The translations under genes and the position numbers were made by a program. A stretch of DNA of 64,000 bases from Kibdelosporangium sp. MJ126-NF4 (GTDB lineage: Bacteria; Actinomycetota; Actinomycetes; Mycobacteriales; Pseudonocardiaceae). This document shows positions 8,506 to 17,686 of the stretch, one piece after another. The stretch is taken from contig NZ_CDME01000007.1 of the NCBI RefSeq assembly GCF_000826545.1, positions 186,001 to 250,000 on the forward strand, written 5' to 3'. Each line of letters begins with the position of its first letter. The stretch's first letter is position 1. The notes beneath the pieces were generated by a model. That model ran no database searches, had not been told where the DNA came from, and worked only from the letters and a program-made list of their open reading frames with translations.

Positions 8506-9659
8506 CAGCGCTGTTCGCTATCGTTGGTGCCTTGGCCGCCCAGCGCCTGGTTGTAATCGGCGACCACAGCCGGATCAGAGACGCGGGTGTAGATCCGAGT
8601 GGACTCTGGGGAGGCGTGGCCAAGCCGTTTCTGCAAGGTCAGCTCCCGCATGCCGCCCTCCCACATCGCGGTGGCGTGGGTGTGTCGGCAGGCATGCGGG
8701 GTCACCCACGGCGTGCGGATCCCGGCCCGGGTGGTGGCCCTGGTAAACATCTTCACCAGCCCGTCGTAGCTCAGTGCCTCCAGCCGCCGGGTGCCGCGAC
8801 CGCCGATCAGGAACACCAGCGGACTGTCGGCGTCGGTGGGACGCTCGTCCATCACGTACGCGCTGAGCGTGGCCAGGGTCTCGGCTTCGTGGAGGTCGAC
8901 CACCCGCTCGTAGCGGGACTTGGAGCGCGCGCCCTTCGGATGGTCGTCGCGGTGACGCACGACCACCCGCCGTCGTCCGTAGGCGATGTCTTCCAAGTGC
9001 AGGCCGAGGACCTCCCCGGGACGTAGACCTCCTTGGAGCATCAGCAACACGATCACGCGGTCACGCAGGCGTCGCAACTGCGCCAGCAGTGCCTGGACCT
9101 GGGCTTCGCTCAGCGGACGCGGAACCCGCTGGACCGTCTTGACCCGGACCGCGCGGCGGATCGGTCGTTGTCGGCTGGCGCCGCTCATGAACGGGCGATG
9201 CCGCTCGGAGACCCGTTGCAGCGCCGGGTCCGGGCGTTTCTCGATCGGATTCAGCCGATCGAACATCCCGGCCATGATGACGTACTCGTAGAAGGAGGCG
9301 ACTGCGGCGAGAATTCGGTTTACCGTGGTTGCGGCCAGTTTGGTCGCTGGGCCGTCGGCGTCGACCACGACCGTCAAGGTCATCCGCTGCCGAGGCCGGC
9401 GTGAGGGCACCAACCGCAGGTACTCCAGCAACGCGATCGAGTGCCGGGGAGCGAACTCCTGCCAGCTCAGGCCGTCACGGTCGAAGAACCGCCACAGATG
9501 GCGGAGATCGTAGGCATACGAGACGAGCGTGTTGGGCGAGCAGTCCCGGGCCGCCAGGAACCGCAGGAATCCTGACACGACTTCGACCGGCTCGTCGCCC
9601 TCGTCCAGCAAGTCGACTCGGTATGAGCCATCCTCGCCATGCTGCTGCCGTACCCGCAC
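8505..9659 (-). CDS. TnpA-like tyrosine recombinase (element A)
   Basis: 384 residues from GTG 9659. This start has an ideal ribosome site (GGAGG, five bases upstream), whereas the ATG at 9746 lies inside the element terminus and has none. Catalytic residues are visible as Arg in QGGLRPGEVLGL, His and Arg in HACRHTHAT, His in RLGHASPES and Tyr in RIYTRVSD. The N-terminal part (VVSGFLRFLAARDCSPNT to YDLRHLWRFF) is the usual core-binding domain. It is followed by the TnpB-like gene with a one-base overlap, so both are probably co-translated. Confidence 0.8.
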   Translation of the reverse strand: MRVRQQHGEDGSYRVDLLDEGDEPVEVVSGFLRFLAARDCSPNTLVSYAYDLRHLWRFFDRDGLSWQEFAPRHSIALLEYLRLVPSRRPRQRMTLTVVVDADGPATKLAATTVNRILAAVASFYEYVIMAGMFDRLNPIEKRPDPALQRVSERHRPFMSGASRQRPIRRAVRVKTVQRVPRPLSEAQVQALLAQLRRLRDRVIVLLMLQGGLRPGEVLGLHLEDIAYGRRRVVVRHRDDHPKGARSKSRYERVVDLHEAETLATLSAYVMDERPTDADSPLVFLIGGRGTRRLEALSYDGLVKMFTRATTRAGIRTPWVTPHACRHTHATAMWEGGMRELTLQKRLGHASPESTRIYTRVSDPAVVADYNQALGGQGTNDSEQR

Positions 9660-9739
9660 AAACACCTCCGGATCAGTCCCACCCGATCCCCACGCAACCG
9701 GTCGACTCCTGGTGCCAGTGGGGCAAGTGGGACAAGAGG

Positions 9740-9750
9740 TGTCCATGTAA
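9740..9750 (-). repeat. Right end repeat of element A
   Basis: TTACATGGACA read inward on the minus strand. It differs from the left end at two positions. It marks the point where the TnpB-like frame at 9751-10987 is cut. Confidence 0.5.
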
Positions 9751-10987
9751 CAACAAAGCCCATCGTCCGCATCCGGGTCATGACTTGCCGCAGAGCACGG
9801 GCCTGTTCGGCCCTGACCCCTGGCGTGAGTTCGCCTTGGTCAACGAGGTAACCCATGCGGTTGGTAAACGCGGTGATATCGACTCGGCTGAGTTCGGCGA
9901 CGTGGAGGCCGTGGTCGTCGCGTTGCAGGCGCAGGCTGGTGGACAGTTGCGCCAGGGCGTTGAGCCGGAACCGGACGGTCATGCTGACATTGGCGCCGCG
10001 GCGACGGGGCAGGGTGTCGAAGGTCCAGCGCTTGGCGGCCTCACGCAACCACGGCTGGCTGATCTCGGTGAAGCGCAGTGTCCCAGAGTGACCGAACACG
10101 GCCGCGTTCCAGATGTCCTTGTGGCGCTCGCTTTCCGGTGTGGCGCAGGCCAGGTAGGCGTAGTTCGCCATCGTCGTGCGCAGCCGCCGATCAATCGCCG
10201 ACAACACTGTCGGGTCCAGCTCGTCCAGTGAGCCGACCTGGGCCTGCCGCACGCGGTCAACGAAGGGCCGCAGCTCGTGGTGCTTGGTCACGACATCGTG
10301 GTGGGTGCGCTGTTGCAAGCCGTAGAGCACCTCGGCCACGACCCGGTCAGGCAGCCCACGCAGGCTGACGAGGTTGTTCTCGGCGACCGCATAGGTAGTG
10401 CGGCGCCAGAGAAGTTCATCCGTGGCGAGATCGGCTCGGCGGGTGGCGTTCCAGCGGTGGAGGTGACTTTGGCAGTAGGAGGGCTTGTAGCCCATGCGTG
10501 TCCGGGTGCACGCGGCGACCAGACAGGGCCCGAAAGCGGGAAACCCGGTCAGCCCTGGCGTCAGCAAGAACACCGGCAGGGTCTGGCTGGCCCGCTTCCG
10601 ATGGGCTTCATGGGTGAGGCAGAGCTGGGCGGCCGAGGTCGTCCAGGGCCGCAGACACCCAGGCACGACGCAGTCGCCGATGCCGATCGCGTGCCACTCA
10701 CGCTTGACGACCGCGACAAACTCCTCCAGCGGCTGGCCGCCGGTCGCTTTCCAGCGGCGAGTGCAGGTGGCGCAGATCTTGCTGCTCAACGTGGTGAGCT
10801 TGGTGCATCCCAGCACTGCGCAGGCATTCCATCCAAGCCGGGGATGGGCCTGCGGAAAGGTCACGATCCTCCGGTCGTAGTCCCAGGCGATCACCTCCAG
10901 GAAGGCGGGATCGATCACCTCCCACAACCTGGCAGTAATGTCGTCGCTTACCTCGGGGCCTCGGAGCGGGGCCAGAGCCGTCTTCAT
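9751..10987 (-). pseudogene. Truncated TnpB-like recombinase with three N-terminal zinc fingers (element B)
   Basis: The frame starts at ATG 10987, overlapping the stop of the upstream recombinase (ATGA). It holds about 412 native codons before it runs into the end of element A; the next 90 codons are read-through. Three similar Cys/His clusters are visible at about residues 55-75, 105-125 and 155-175 (ACAVLGC..ICATC, DCVVPGC..LCLTH, PCLVAAC..YCQSH), suggesting zinc-binding DNA contacts. A core-binding-like helical region follows. The whole catalytic domain (Arg, HxxR, Tyr) is missing, so the protein is inactive. The lost 3' part is not elsewhere in the window. Confidence 0.7.
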
Positions 10988-12138
10988 CGGGCGACCTCCT
11001 CGGCCAACGCGCGGGGTGTGGGCACCCGATCCACCGCAGCGCGCAGCCGAGAAGCACTGGGATGCAGGTAGGGCTGCGAGGACGCCACGTTGCTGTGTCC
11101 CAGCAACCGCTGGATCTCATCCAGCAGCGCACCGGAGTCGGCGAGATTGCTGCCAAAAGCGTGTCGACACATATGCGGCGTAACGGGCCGGTCCAAGCTG
11201 GCCCGGACGCACAACGCCTCGAACAGTTCGTTGATCGCGTCCGGAGGCATCGGGCTGCCCAGCGGCGGCCGGAACAAGTTGACCAGCAGGAAATCGCTCC
11301 TGGCCGCGGCCGAACACTGCTGCCGCTCTATCAAGTACTGGTCGATGGCCTGAACCACCAGGAAGTCCACTGGGACCGCACGGGAGCGCCGTGACTTCGC
11401 CCAGGCACCGTTGACGTTCTCCCGACGGATCACATGCGCATGTGCCCCCTCGACGTCGCAGTCCATGGAACGATTGTCCGGCAACAGGTGCAGATCGCTG
11501 CGCCGCAACCCCGCCGTCTCGCTGCGCCGCAGCCCAGCACGCGACAACAGCAGGACGATCAGCCGGTCCCGAGCTGACCGGCAGGCCGCGAACAAGGCGA
11601 CGATCTCCTCGTCGCTCGCCCGGTCCACTCGCGTCTCGCGTTCTTTGAGGTGGTGTCGGGCGCGCATCCGGTAGAACGGCCCGCCATCCTCGCTCTGCGC
11701 CTCCAATGGCAGATCGCGGGTGTCGGCCAACTCGTAGATCACCCCGAGTACCCACTGTGGCGCTTCCTTGTTTGCCACAGCGAAGGACAGGAATCCGCGC
11801 ACAGCAACGAGTACTCGGTTGATTCGACTGTCGCCGCGCACGGGCATGGATCCCGGACCCGACACCACCTTGCCGTCGGCGGCCGGGGCGTACTTCAGCC
11901 AGGTCATGAACAAGCCCATGTCCGCAGCCGCTGTCGTCCAATCCCGGCCAGTGCGCAGACACCAGCGGAAGAACAACGCGATACCACCGGCGTACGCCTT
12001 GGTCGTCGACTCGGCCCGGTCCCGCCCGAACCGCAACTCCCGCAGGAACCCGTCGGCCACCGGCTCGACACACAGCTTATCGTCGATCACTGTCCAATAA
12101 CGACTGCCCGAGGGCATCCGGACTCTGAACGCTCGCAC
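10984..12138 (-). CDS. TnpA-like tyrosine recombinase (element B)
   Basis: 384 residues from GTG 12138, preceded by AGAGG six bases upstream and AAGGAG a little further. All catalytic residues are present: Arg in RAGLRRSETAGL, His and Arg in HMCRHAFGS, His in LLGHSNVAS and Tyr in PYLHPSAS. The protein is clearly diverged from the TnpA-like proteins of elements 1, A and C. Its partner gene downstream is truncated, so element B probably cannot move by itself although this enzyme looks intact. Confidence 0.78.
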   Translation of the reverse strand: MRAFRVRMPSGSRYWTVIDDKLCVEPVADGFLRELRFGRDRAESTTKAYAGGIALFFRWCLRTGRDWTTAAADMGLFMTWLKYAPAADGKVVSGPGSMPVRGDSRINRVLVAVRGFLSFAVANKEAPQWVLGVIYELADTRDLPLEAQSEDGGPFYRMRARHHLKERETRVDRASDEEIVALFAACRSARDRLIVLLLSRAGLRRSETAGLRRSDLHLLPDNRSMDCDVEGAHAHVIRRENVNGAWAKSRRSRAVPVDFLVVQAIDQYLIERQQCSAAARSDFLLVNLFRPPLGSPMPPDAINELFEALCVRASLDRPVTPHMCRHAFGSNLADSGALLDEIQRLLGHSNVASSQPYLHPSASRLRAAVDRVPTPRALAEEVAR

Positions 12139-12268
12139 CCTGTACCTCTACTCCTTCTTGATCAGCAACAAGGAGCCACAGAGCTACACCCCCAGAGAAC
12201 CATCGCAGGACCGGACACGCGGTCGCTCTATGCAACATCACGCGACAGACTGACGAATCCCGGAGAAC
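12139..12268. other. Right end region of element B
   Basis: 130 bp between the recombinase start and the point where the Tn3 transposase frame breaks off (after codons GGC AAC GCC ACC at 12269-12280, minus strand). No copy of the TTA(C/T)(A/G)TGGA terminus seen in elements 1 and A was found here, so element B seems to use different ends. No gene is seen. Confidence 0.4.
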
Positions 12269-14521
12269 GGTGGCGTTGCCGAGGATCTCGTCGAGCACGT
12301 AGTGCGCCTCGCGTTTGGTAGCCACGATGATCTTTGTGCCGTAGGTGGTGTGCTGGTCGGTGACGTGCGTGTACGTCGACAGGCCCTCGTTCGCGAAATA
12401 CCTGGTCATCGGCCTCGCCGTGACCGACTTGCCGCGCGTGGGGAACCGCTGTCCGTCGCTGGAGGACAGCGTGCCAGTGCCGAACACCGGCGTCAGCGGC
12501 AACCGCTGGTGGTAACCGATGATCGCCAGGTTCGCCGCCCGCAGCGTCTCCTCCCGCACGTACCACTCCGACGTCCACGCGAGCATGTCGTAGGAGATCC
12601 CGCAGGCCTCCGCCATCCGCGTCAAACCCAGGTTGGTGGAGTGCGCGAGCAGCACCGCGATCAGGTTGCGCTTGAGCTCCGGGGACCGGGCCTGCTTGCC
12701 GCTGGCATGGGTGAAGCAGTCCAGGAAGTCGGTGCGTTTGTCCATCTCGATCAGCAGCGACACGATCGGCGCGAACGGCAGCATCTCCGTCAGCTCCGCT
12801 TTCAGCGCCACCGCCTCGGCCGGGATGTCCTCCGCCGACAGCGGTGAGATCACCAGGTCGCCGTCCTCGTCCAGGCGCACCGGGCCGTCACCAGTCGCGA
12901 GAACCTGTTCCAGGCCGTCGAGGGCCTCGTCGAGCTCGTCGGTGGCCTGAGCCAGGGCACGGGCCGGGTCAGCGGGTTTGCCGACCAGCCGGCAGAACTC
13001 GACACGATGGTCAGCCCACTTCGCAGGGGTGAGCAGGTAGGCAGCCGGGTCGGAGTAGCGGCGCGAGCCCGGCACGAACACGTCCCCCGAGCGCAGGCCG
13101 TCACGCAGCGCCAGCAGCACACACAGCTCCCAGTAGTGCCGGTAGGCGTTGCTGTTGCCCGACTTCAGCGCGGTGTCGAGGTAGCCGCGCCACCGCGCCG
13201 GCACGAACCCATCCGGCGCACCAGGCGGCACGCGACGCGCACCGGTGGCGTTGAGCTCCCGCAGGACGTCCACCGCCGCGAGCAGATCCGCCGCCGCGGT
13301 GCCACCTGCGAACTCCACGGCCGCGAGCACCTGTGGGATGAACTGCCGCAGGTACCCGTACGAGCCGTCCAGCGCGGCGAGGTGCCCGTGATCGCGCGGC
13401 AACCGCGGCAGGGCGGTGGCCTGCGCCGCGCGCAGGCGCTCCCAGCCGATCCGCTCGCCCCGGATCAGCGCACCGACATCCTCGTCCGCCACGGCCGGGT
13501 CGCCGACGATGGACAGGATCGCGTCCAGCAGCGCCTGGCGGTCCTCTCCGGCCTTGCCCCGTTCGGCCAGCGCGTCGCGCATCTTGCGTTCGGCCTTGCC
13601 CTCCCGCGCCGAGATCGCCTGGTCGAACAGCTGCACCACCTCGTCGAGCACCTCGACCGCGGACTGCGCCAGCAACGTCAGCAGGATCGGATACCGCCGC
13701 TGCGGATCCCGGCGTTCCAGCGCCTGCCCGGTCAACCGGCGACCGACCGTGGCCAGGAACCGGCGCCGTTCCGCCGGCAGCACCGACAAGTCGAGCTTGT
13801 CCGCGCCCAGACTCCGCAGGAACTCCAGCTTCTCCACCTCGGCGCGCACCGCCGACGGCGAGGCCTCCACCGGCCCGGTCGACAACCACCGCAACCGGGA
13901 CGTCTTCAACTCCGGGTCCACCACGAGCAGCCCGTCCAGCGCCGCGCAACGGACGTCGGTGAACTCGTGCGCCAACCGATCGAAGGTCTCCCGCTGCGCC
14001 TCCACACGGGCGTGCGCCACGCGTTCCACGACCGTCACCGGGCCCGGCCGCAGCACCTTCGCCGAGATCAGGTACTCGCACGCCAGCCGGAACAACAACG
14101 TCGGCGAGTCGTGCTCCATCGCCCGCGCCAGCAGAAACTCGTCGAGCTCCTTGAGCTCCAACGTGGTCGGCAACCGCCACGACGAGTACTGCGCGACCAG
14201 CCGCAGATGATCCGTCCGCGTCTTCGCGCGCTTGCCGTACAACCGCAACGCACCCGGATCGAGCCCAAGCTGCTCAGCGAGCCGGACCACCGCGACCGGC
14301 GGCGCCGCCTTGATCTTGTCCGGCACGAAACCCAGCCACGGCAACGTGCACAACGTCACCGCCAGCCCCAGACGATCCGGCGCACCACGCCCACGACCAG
14401 GATCAACGAACGCCAGATCCGCCGGCGACAACGTGAAGAACCGAGCCAGCTCGTCCCGGCCGATCTCCGGGAACTCCCGCAGACGCTCCAACTCCTCGTC
14501 CGCGAACACCTGCGTCGCCAC
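12269..14521 (-). pseudogene. Tn3-family transposase, 5' three-quarters
   Basis: About 751 native codons from GTG 14521, which is chosen because GGAGG lies five bases upstream and the protein then begins VATQVFADEELERLREF, the usual N-terminus of actinobacterial Tn3 transposases (an ATG at 14575 has no such support). The N-terminal DUF4158-like region and the DDE domain start are intact. The frame reaches KREAHYVLDEILGNAT and then enters foreign DNA at 12268. The continuation (TLVNFGLFDLLG) is at 6357 on the same strand. The roughly 13 missing codons normally carry the motif with the second catalytic Asp. The gene is therefore dead. Confidence 0.88.
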
Positions 14522-14745
14522 GCCGACCTCCAGCCCCGAGAGCCCCAGGCCGGAAACGTACAGATCGACGTCCACCCACCCGGCGGCGCCGTACTACGAC
14601 GGCAACACCCCACAGCACGGACGACTTCGAGCTGGTGACCGAGCGGTTCCGCCACCGCTGCTCCGAACTCACACACCCACGAACGCGCCCCGCCGGGCCG
14701 GATCACCACAGGTCAACGGCATATCCGCCCGATTTTCGGCGGATA
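14522..14745. other. Non-coding stretch upstream of the Tn3 transposase gene
   Basis: No convincing gene. The ribosome site of the transposase lies at its left edge. I could not recognise a Tn3 terminal repeat here. Confidence 0.3.
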
Positions 14746-15042
14746 CTACGGCGACCCCTGGACGCACACGCAGGCCAGGTGGCACCCGACCGCGAACAGG
14801 AAGGCCAGGCCGGCGATCAGCCATGACAGCCTGACCTCGACACCACCAATGGTGAGCAGTCTGGCGGAGAAGAATCCGAGCTGCCGGGTCACCAAGTCGA
14901 GCGTCAGCCAGCCCACGACGCAATAGTGCACGACCAGGTACAGCCCCACCGCGATCCGCAGCAGCGCCGCTCCGACGCGGGACACGATCACCGGTTTGGT
15001 CCGGCGAAAGTCAAGATGATCATGTCGAGCATGATGTGCCAC
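14746..15042 (-). CDS. Small membrane protein, unknown
   Basis: 98 residues from GTG 15042. Two membrane helices are evident: ALLRIAVGLYLVVHYCVVGW (about residues 26-45) and WLIAGLAFLFAVGCHLACVC (about 74-93), separated by a loop with RLLTIGGVEVR. The first 15 residues are His/Arg-rich; a later in-frame GTG near residue 18 could be the true start. It lies upstream of the Tn3 transposase gene on the same strand and may be transposon cargo. No family recognised. Confidence 0.45.
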   Translation of the reverse strand: MAHHARHDHLDFRRTKPVIVSRVGAALLRIAVGLYLVVHYCVVGWLTLDLVTRQLGFFSARLLTIGGVEVRLSWLIAGLAFLFAVGCHLACVCVQGSP

Positions 15043-15257
15043 GAGAGGCTGGCAGACTTTGCGATCGGGTCACCGTGTCGCGTGCGAGTCGCGTCGAATC
15101 ACCTGATCGTGCCGCATGATGGCGATCGCATGGCGAGTGGAACACCGCATGCGATACGGTCCTGGTCAGCCTCGTCGGCGCGCTGTCGGCGGGCTTGATC
15201 AAGAGCTGTCTGGCGACCCGTGGCCGAGCATCCCTGTGGATCTTGCGGAGGCTCGTT

Positions 15258-15536
15258 GTGCCCAGAGGCGTCTATCCCCACCAGCAATGGGCCGCGCGGG
15301 TGGCCGCCCACGCCCGCTGGAAGCGTGAGCCCGGTTCTCCTGAGGGCAGCGCTGATCCTCATGTTCGCGCCCGGATGGCCGACCATGCCCAGTTGGAAGA
15401 GTTGGCTCGCGCCTACCTCAATGCCGCGCGGAACAGCGCCGCCACCGCTCAGTCCCGCCGTAAGCGCCGCAGGGCCGCCGTCCGACGATCAACGCGACAG
15501 CCCGGCGAACCAGCCGAAGAGGGCGACGGCGAGTAG
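15258..15536 (+). CDS. Small basic protein, unknown, transposon-associated
   Basis: 92 residues from GTG 15258, with GCGGAGG seven bases upstream; the frame is open further left but only this start has a ribosome site. The protein is helical and Arg-rich (HQQWAARVAAHARWKRE, then LEELARAYLNAARNSAAT) and ends in an acidic tail (EPAEEGDGE). It could bind nucleic acid, but no motif proves it. It is followed by a structured leader and a 38-residue membrane peptide on the same strand. Confidence 0.5.
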   Translation: MPRGVYPHQQWAARVAAHARWKREPGSPEGSADPHVRARMADHAQLEELARAYLNAARNSAATAQSRRKRRRAAVRRSTRQPGEPAEEGDGE

Positions 15537-15587
15537 TCCGCCGTCTCGCGCATCCTCTGTTCGCGCAACGGGTTCCTCTCTCCTCAG

Positions 15588-15633
15588 CTCGGAGACGCGC
15601 GTCTCCGAGGCTCCCCCGCAAGTGGGGAGCTGA
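15588..15633 (+). promoter_or_regulatory. Nested palindromes in the leader of a membrane peptide
   Basis: A perfect 22-bp palindrome (half-site CTCGGAGACGC, 15588-15609) is followed at once by a hairpin with arms GCTCCCC (15610-15616) and GGGGAGC (15624-15630). The outer bases CAGCTC (15585-15590) and GAGCTG (15628-15633) can also pair. The structure ends 19 bases before the ATG of the next peptide. It could be an operator, a terminator for the upstream gene or a leader RNA switch. Confidence 0.45.
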
Positions 15634-15652
15634 GTTATCGAAGGGAGGAAAC

Positions 15653-15769
15653 ATGCGCAGGAGAAGGAAAAAGAGTCCACGGACCGACGTCGCCGTCCAT
15701 GAACTCTTGATCCTGGCTGTGCTGGTGCTCTCGCTCGCCATTCAGGCACACCGGCACGGCCTCATCTGA
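15653..15769 (+). CDS. 38-residue single-span membrane peptide
   Basis: ATG 15653 is preceded by a strong ribosome site (AAGGGAGG, 15641-15648). The peptide starts with a very basic block (MRRRRKKSPR) and then has one hydrophobic helix (ELLILAVLVLSLAIQAH, about residues 17-33), ending HRHGLI. By the positive-inside rule the N-terminus should be cytoplasmic. The ribosome site and the structured leader argue that it is translated. Peptides of this shape include toxins of type I systems and small regulators of membrane proteins; there is no evidence to choose. Confidence 0.5.
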   Translation: MRRRRKKSPRTDVAVHELLILAVLVLSLAIQAHRHGLI

Positions 15770-15929
15770 GATCACGCGCGGGGGCCACTCTGGGATGAGG
15801 ATGGCTCCCGCGCGGTCTCGCCCCGACACGATACCGCGACATCGTGTCCGCGGTCGCGGCAGCGGCTGCACATCCTCCGTTAGGAGACGGATTTACACTT
15901 TGGCCCGCGAGATTGCCGGTGCTCTCCGC

Positions 15930-16529
15930 TTAAGTTGCTGTGGAAGAGGTTCCGTTCTTCCCATGTTCGGTGGTCTCGTCGGACTTCACGACGCCGTGCA
16001 CCACGGCGAGGCTGATCCCGACACCGCGGGCGATCTCGCGGAGGGATTGGCCTTCGGTGCGGCGGGCCAGGATCGCGCGGCGTTTGTCGTCGTCGACCAC
16101 GCGAGGGCGTCGCCTTTGCGTCCGCGCCGGGCGGCGGATTCGAGGCCGTCGCGGGGTTTTGCGGGCGATGTCGCGGCGGCGGTCCTCAGCCAGCGCGAGC
16201 GCCAGGTCGAGGATCAGGCTGCGGTCGGTGTGTTCCCCGGCGGCGATGCCTTCGAGGATCTTGACCGCGACGCCTTGCTCGAACAGGTCGTTGAGCACGA
16301 TCAGGCCCTCTACGAGGTTACGGCCGATGCGGTCGGCCTCCTGGACGGTGAGCATGTCGCCGGGGCGCATGTAGTCCAGCGCGGCCCGCAGGCCGGGGCG
16401 GTCGGCGACCTTGAGTTTGCCGCTGATCTTCTCCTGGAACACCTTGACGCAGATCGGGTCGAGGTCGTCGTGCTGGCGTTGGGTCTCCTGCTTGGTCGTG
16501 CTGACCCGTACGAGCCCGACCAGTGCCAT
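15930..16529 (-). CDS. Serine recombinase / Tn3-type resolvase with shifted hinge
   Basis: 199 residues from ATG 16529 (GGAG five bases upstream). The catalytic Ser10 is in MALVGLVRVST, and the family motifs GLRAALDYMRPGD and VQEADRIGRN follow. The C-terminal helix-turn-helix (DDDKRRAILARRTEGQSLRE to GISLAVVHGVV) is intact. Between them the residues PRRPRIRRPARTQRRR replace what in the +1 frame reads RDGLESAARRGRKGD, the normal family sequence. Two compensating indels therefore appear to have shifted about 20 codons in the hinge to DNA-binding domain. Activity may be lost or altered. It presumably resolved cointegrates of the Tn3 transposon. Confidence 0.78.
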   Translation of the reverse strand: MALVGLVRVSTTKQETQRQHDDLDPICVKVFQEKISGKLKVADRPGLRAALDYMRPGDMLTVQEADRIGRNLVEGLIVLNDLFEQGVAVKILEGIAAGEHTDRSLILDLALALAEDRRRDIARKTPRRPRIRRPARTQRRRPRVVDDDKRRAILARRTEGQSLREIARGVGISLAVVHGVVKSDETTEHGKNGTSSTAT

Positions 16530-16583
16530 GATCACTCCGGAGCGTTCGGTAACGTGTTCGACAACCGGTGGTGACCCTACCTA

Positions 16584-17625
16584 GGCCGTGTTTCGAAGTT
16601 CTGAGCAGCGAACTTTGTTCGGATGAGGGTTGTGTCGGCGTGTCGTTGATCAGATAGGAAGAGGTCTCCGGTAGATCGATCATCGACCAAGACGATCAAG
16701 ACACCGGAGACCTCGTGTCCAGCGTAGCGGTGACGGGGCGGTTCGACCTGACCGACGTGCAGTGGGCGGTGCTCGAGGCGCTGCTGCCTGTCGGGAAGAA
16801 GTCGGGGCGTCCGCCGACATGGACCAAGCGGCAGCTCATCGACGGGATCCGCTGGCGGACCCGTGCTGGCACACCGTGGCGTGATGTGCCGGCGGTGTAT
16901 GGGTCGTGGCAGGCGGTCTATGGGCTGTTTCGCCGTTGGCAGCGGGCCGGGGTGTGGGCGGTGATCCTGGCACGGTTACAGGCCTTGGCCGACGCCGACG
17001 GGTTGATCACCTGGGATGTCAGTGTCGACTCGACCATCGCCCGCGCGCACCAGCATGCCGCTGGAGCGCGTAAAAAGGGGAAGCTCAGAAGGAACCACCC
17101 GGCGGGGTAGGAGACCCGGAGCCGGCTGATCACGCGCTGGGGAAGTCGCGGGGCGGGTGGACCACCAAGCTGCATCTGGCCACCGAGCAGGCCCAGAAGC
17201 CGCTCTCCCTGGTCCTGTCCGCCGGACAGCGCGGCGACTCGCCCCAGTTCCAGGTAGTGCTGGGCCGTATCCACGTCGCTCGCATCGGCGGTGGCCGCCC
17301 TCGCACCCGGCCGGACCGAGCACTGGCGGACAAGGCTTACGGATCCCGGGCGAACCGGGCCTACCTACGGGGCCGGGGTATCCGGTGCACCATCCCGGAG
17401 AAGACCGACCAGATCCGCAACCGCAAGAACAAAGGCCGTGCCGGTGGGCGCCCACCAGCCTTCGACCCGGAGATCTACAAGCAACGCCACGCCGTCGAGT
17501 GCGGCATCAACCGCCTCAAACGCAACCGCGCCGTCGCCACCCGGTACGACAAGCTCGCCGTCCGCTACGAAGCCACCATCCACATCGCCGCGATCAACGA
17601 GTGGCTATGACTTCGAAACACGGCC
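16584..17625 (+). mobile_element. IS5-family (IS427-like) insertion sequence
   Basis: 1042 bp with perfect 16-bp terminal inverted repeats: GGCCGTGTTTCGAAGT at 16584-16599 and its reverse complement at 17610-17625. A TA dinucleotide flanks both sides (16582-16583 and 17626-17627), matching the short TA target duplication of this group. It carries one transposase read in two frames. It has inserted between the resolvase gene and a repeat-rich stretch that may be the resolution site. Confidence 0.88.
16715..17610 (+). CDS. IS5-family transposase produced by -1 ribosomal frameshift
   Basis: The first frame (16715-17110, 131 codons) carries the N-terminal helix-turn-helix and the first catalytic Asp ([11 protein letters not shown]). 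At AAAAAGGGG (17072-17080) the ribosome can slip back one base, continuing as [20 protein letters not shown] and on to 17610. The second frame has the other two catalytic residues, Asp in [10 protein letters not shown] and Glu in [12 protein letters not shown]. Frameshifting at A/G runs is usual in this IS group. The joined product is about 298 residues, normal for the family. The stop codon overlaps the right inverted repeat. Confidence 0.85.
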
Positions 17626-17686
17626 TAGTAGACGAACGGGTTTCCGAACACTGGTTCCTGGTGAAACGCCGGCCGGGCCAGGCTGG

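Larger units (their letters stand above)
6358..9750 (-). mobile_element. Tn554-like element A, nested in the Tn3 transposase gene
   Basis: The ends are TTATGTGGACA at 6358-6368 and, read inward on the minus strand from 9750, TTACATGGACA (9 of 11 identical). The ends resemble those of element 1. The element contains only a TnpA-like and a TnpB-like gene, the second one's stop codon lying within the terminus itself (6358-6360). On the left it joins the Tn3 transposase fragment and on the right a truncated second TnpB-like gene (9751-10987). No TnpC-like gene or cargo is present. Confidence 0.6.

Noticed and set aside
13007..14638. Long open frame opposite the Tn3 transposase gene (543 codons, plus strand)
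   Set aside because: Gln/Arg/His-rich translation without motifs; it mirrors the codon bias of the real gene on the other strand.
14635..14826. Small plus-strand frame before the membrane protein
   Set aside because: No ribosome site, random-looking sequence, overlaps the opposite gene.
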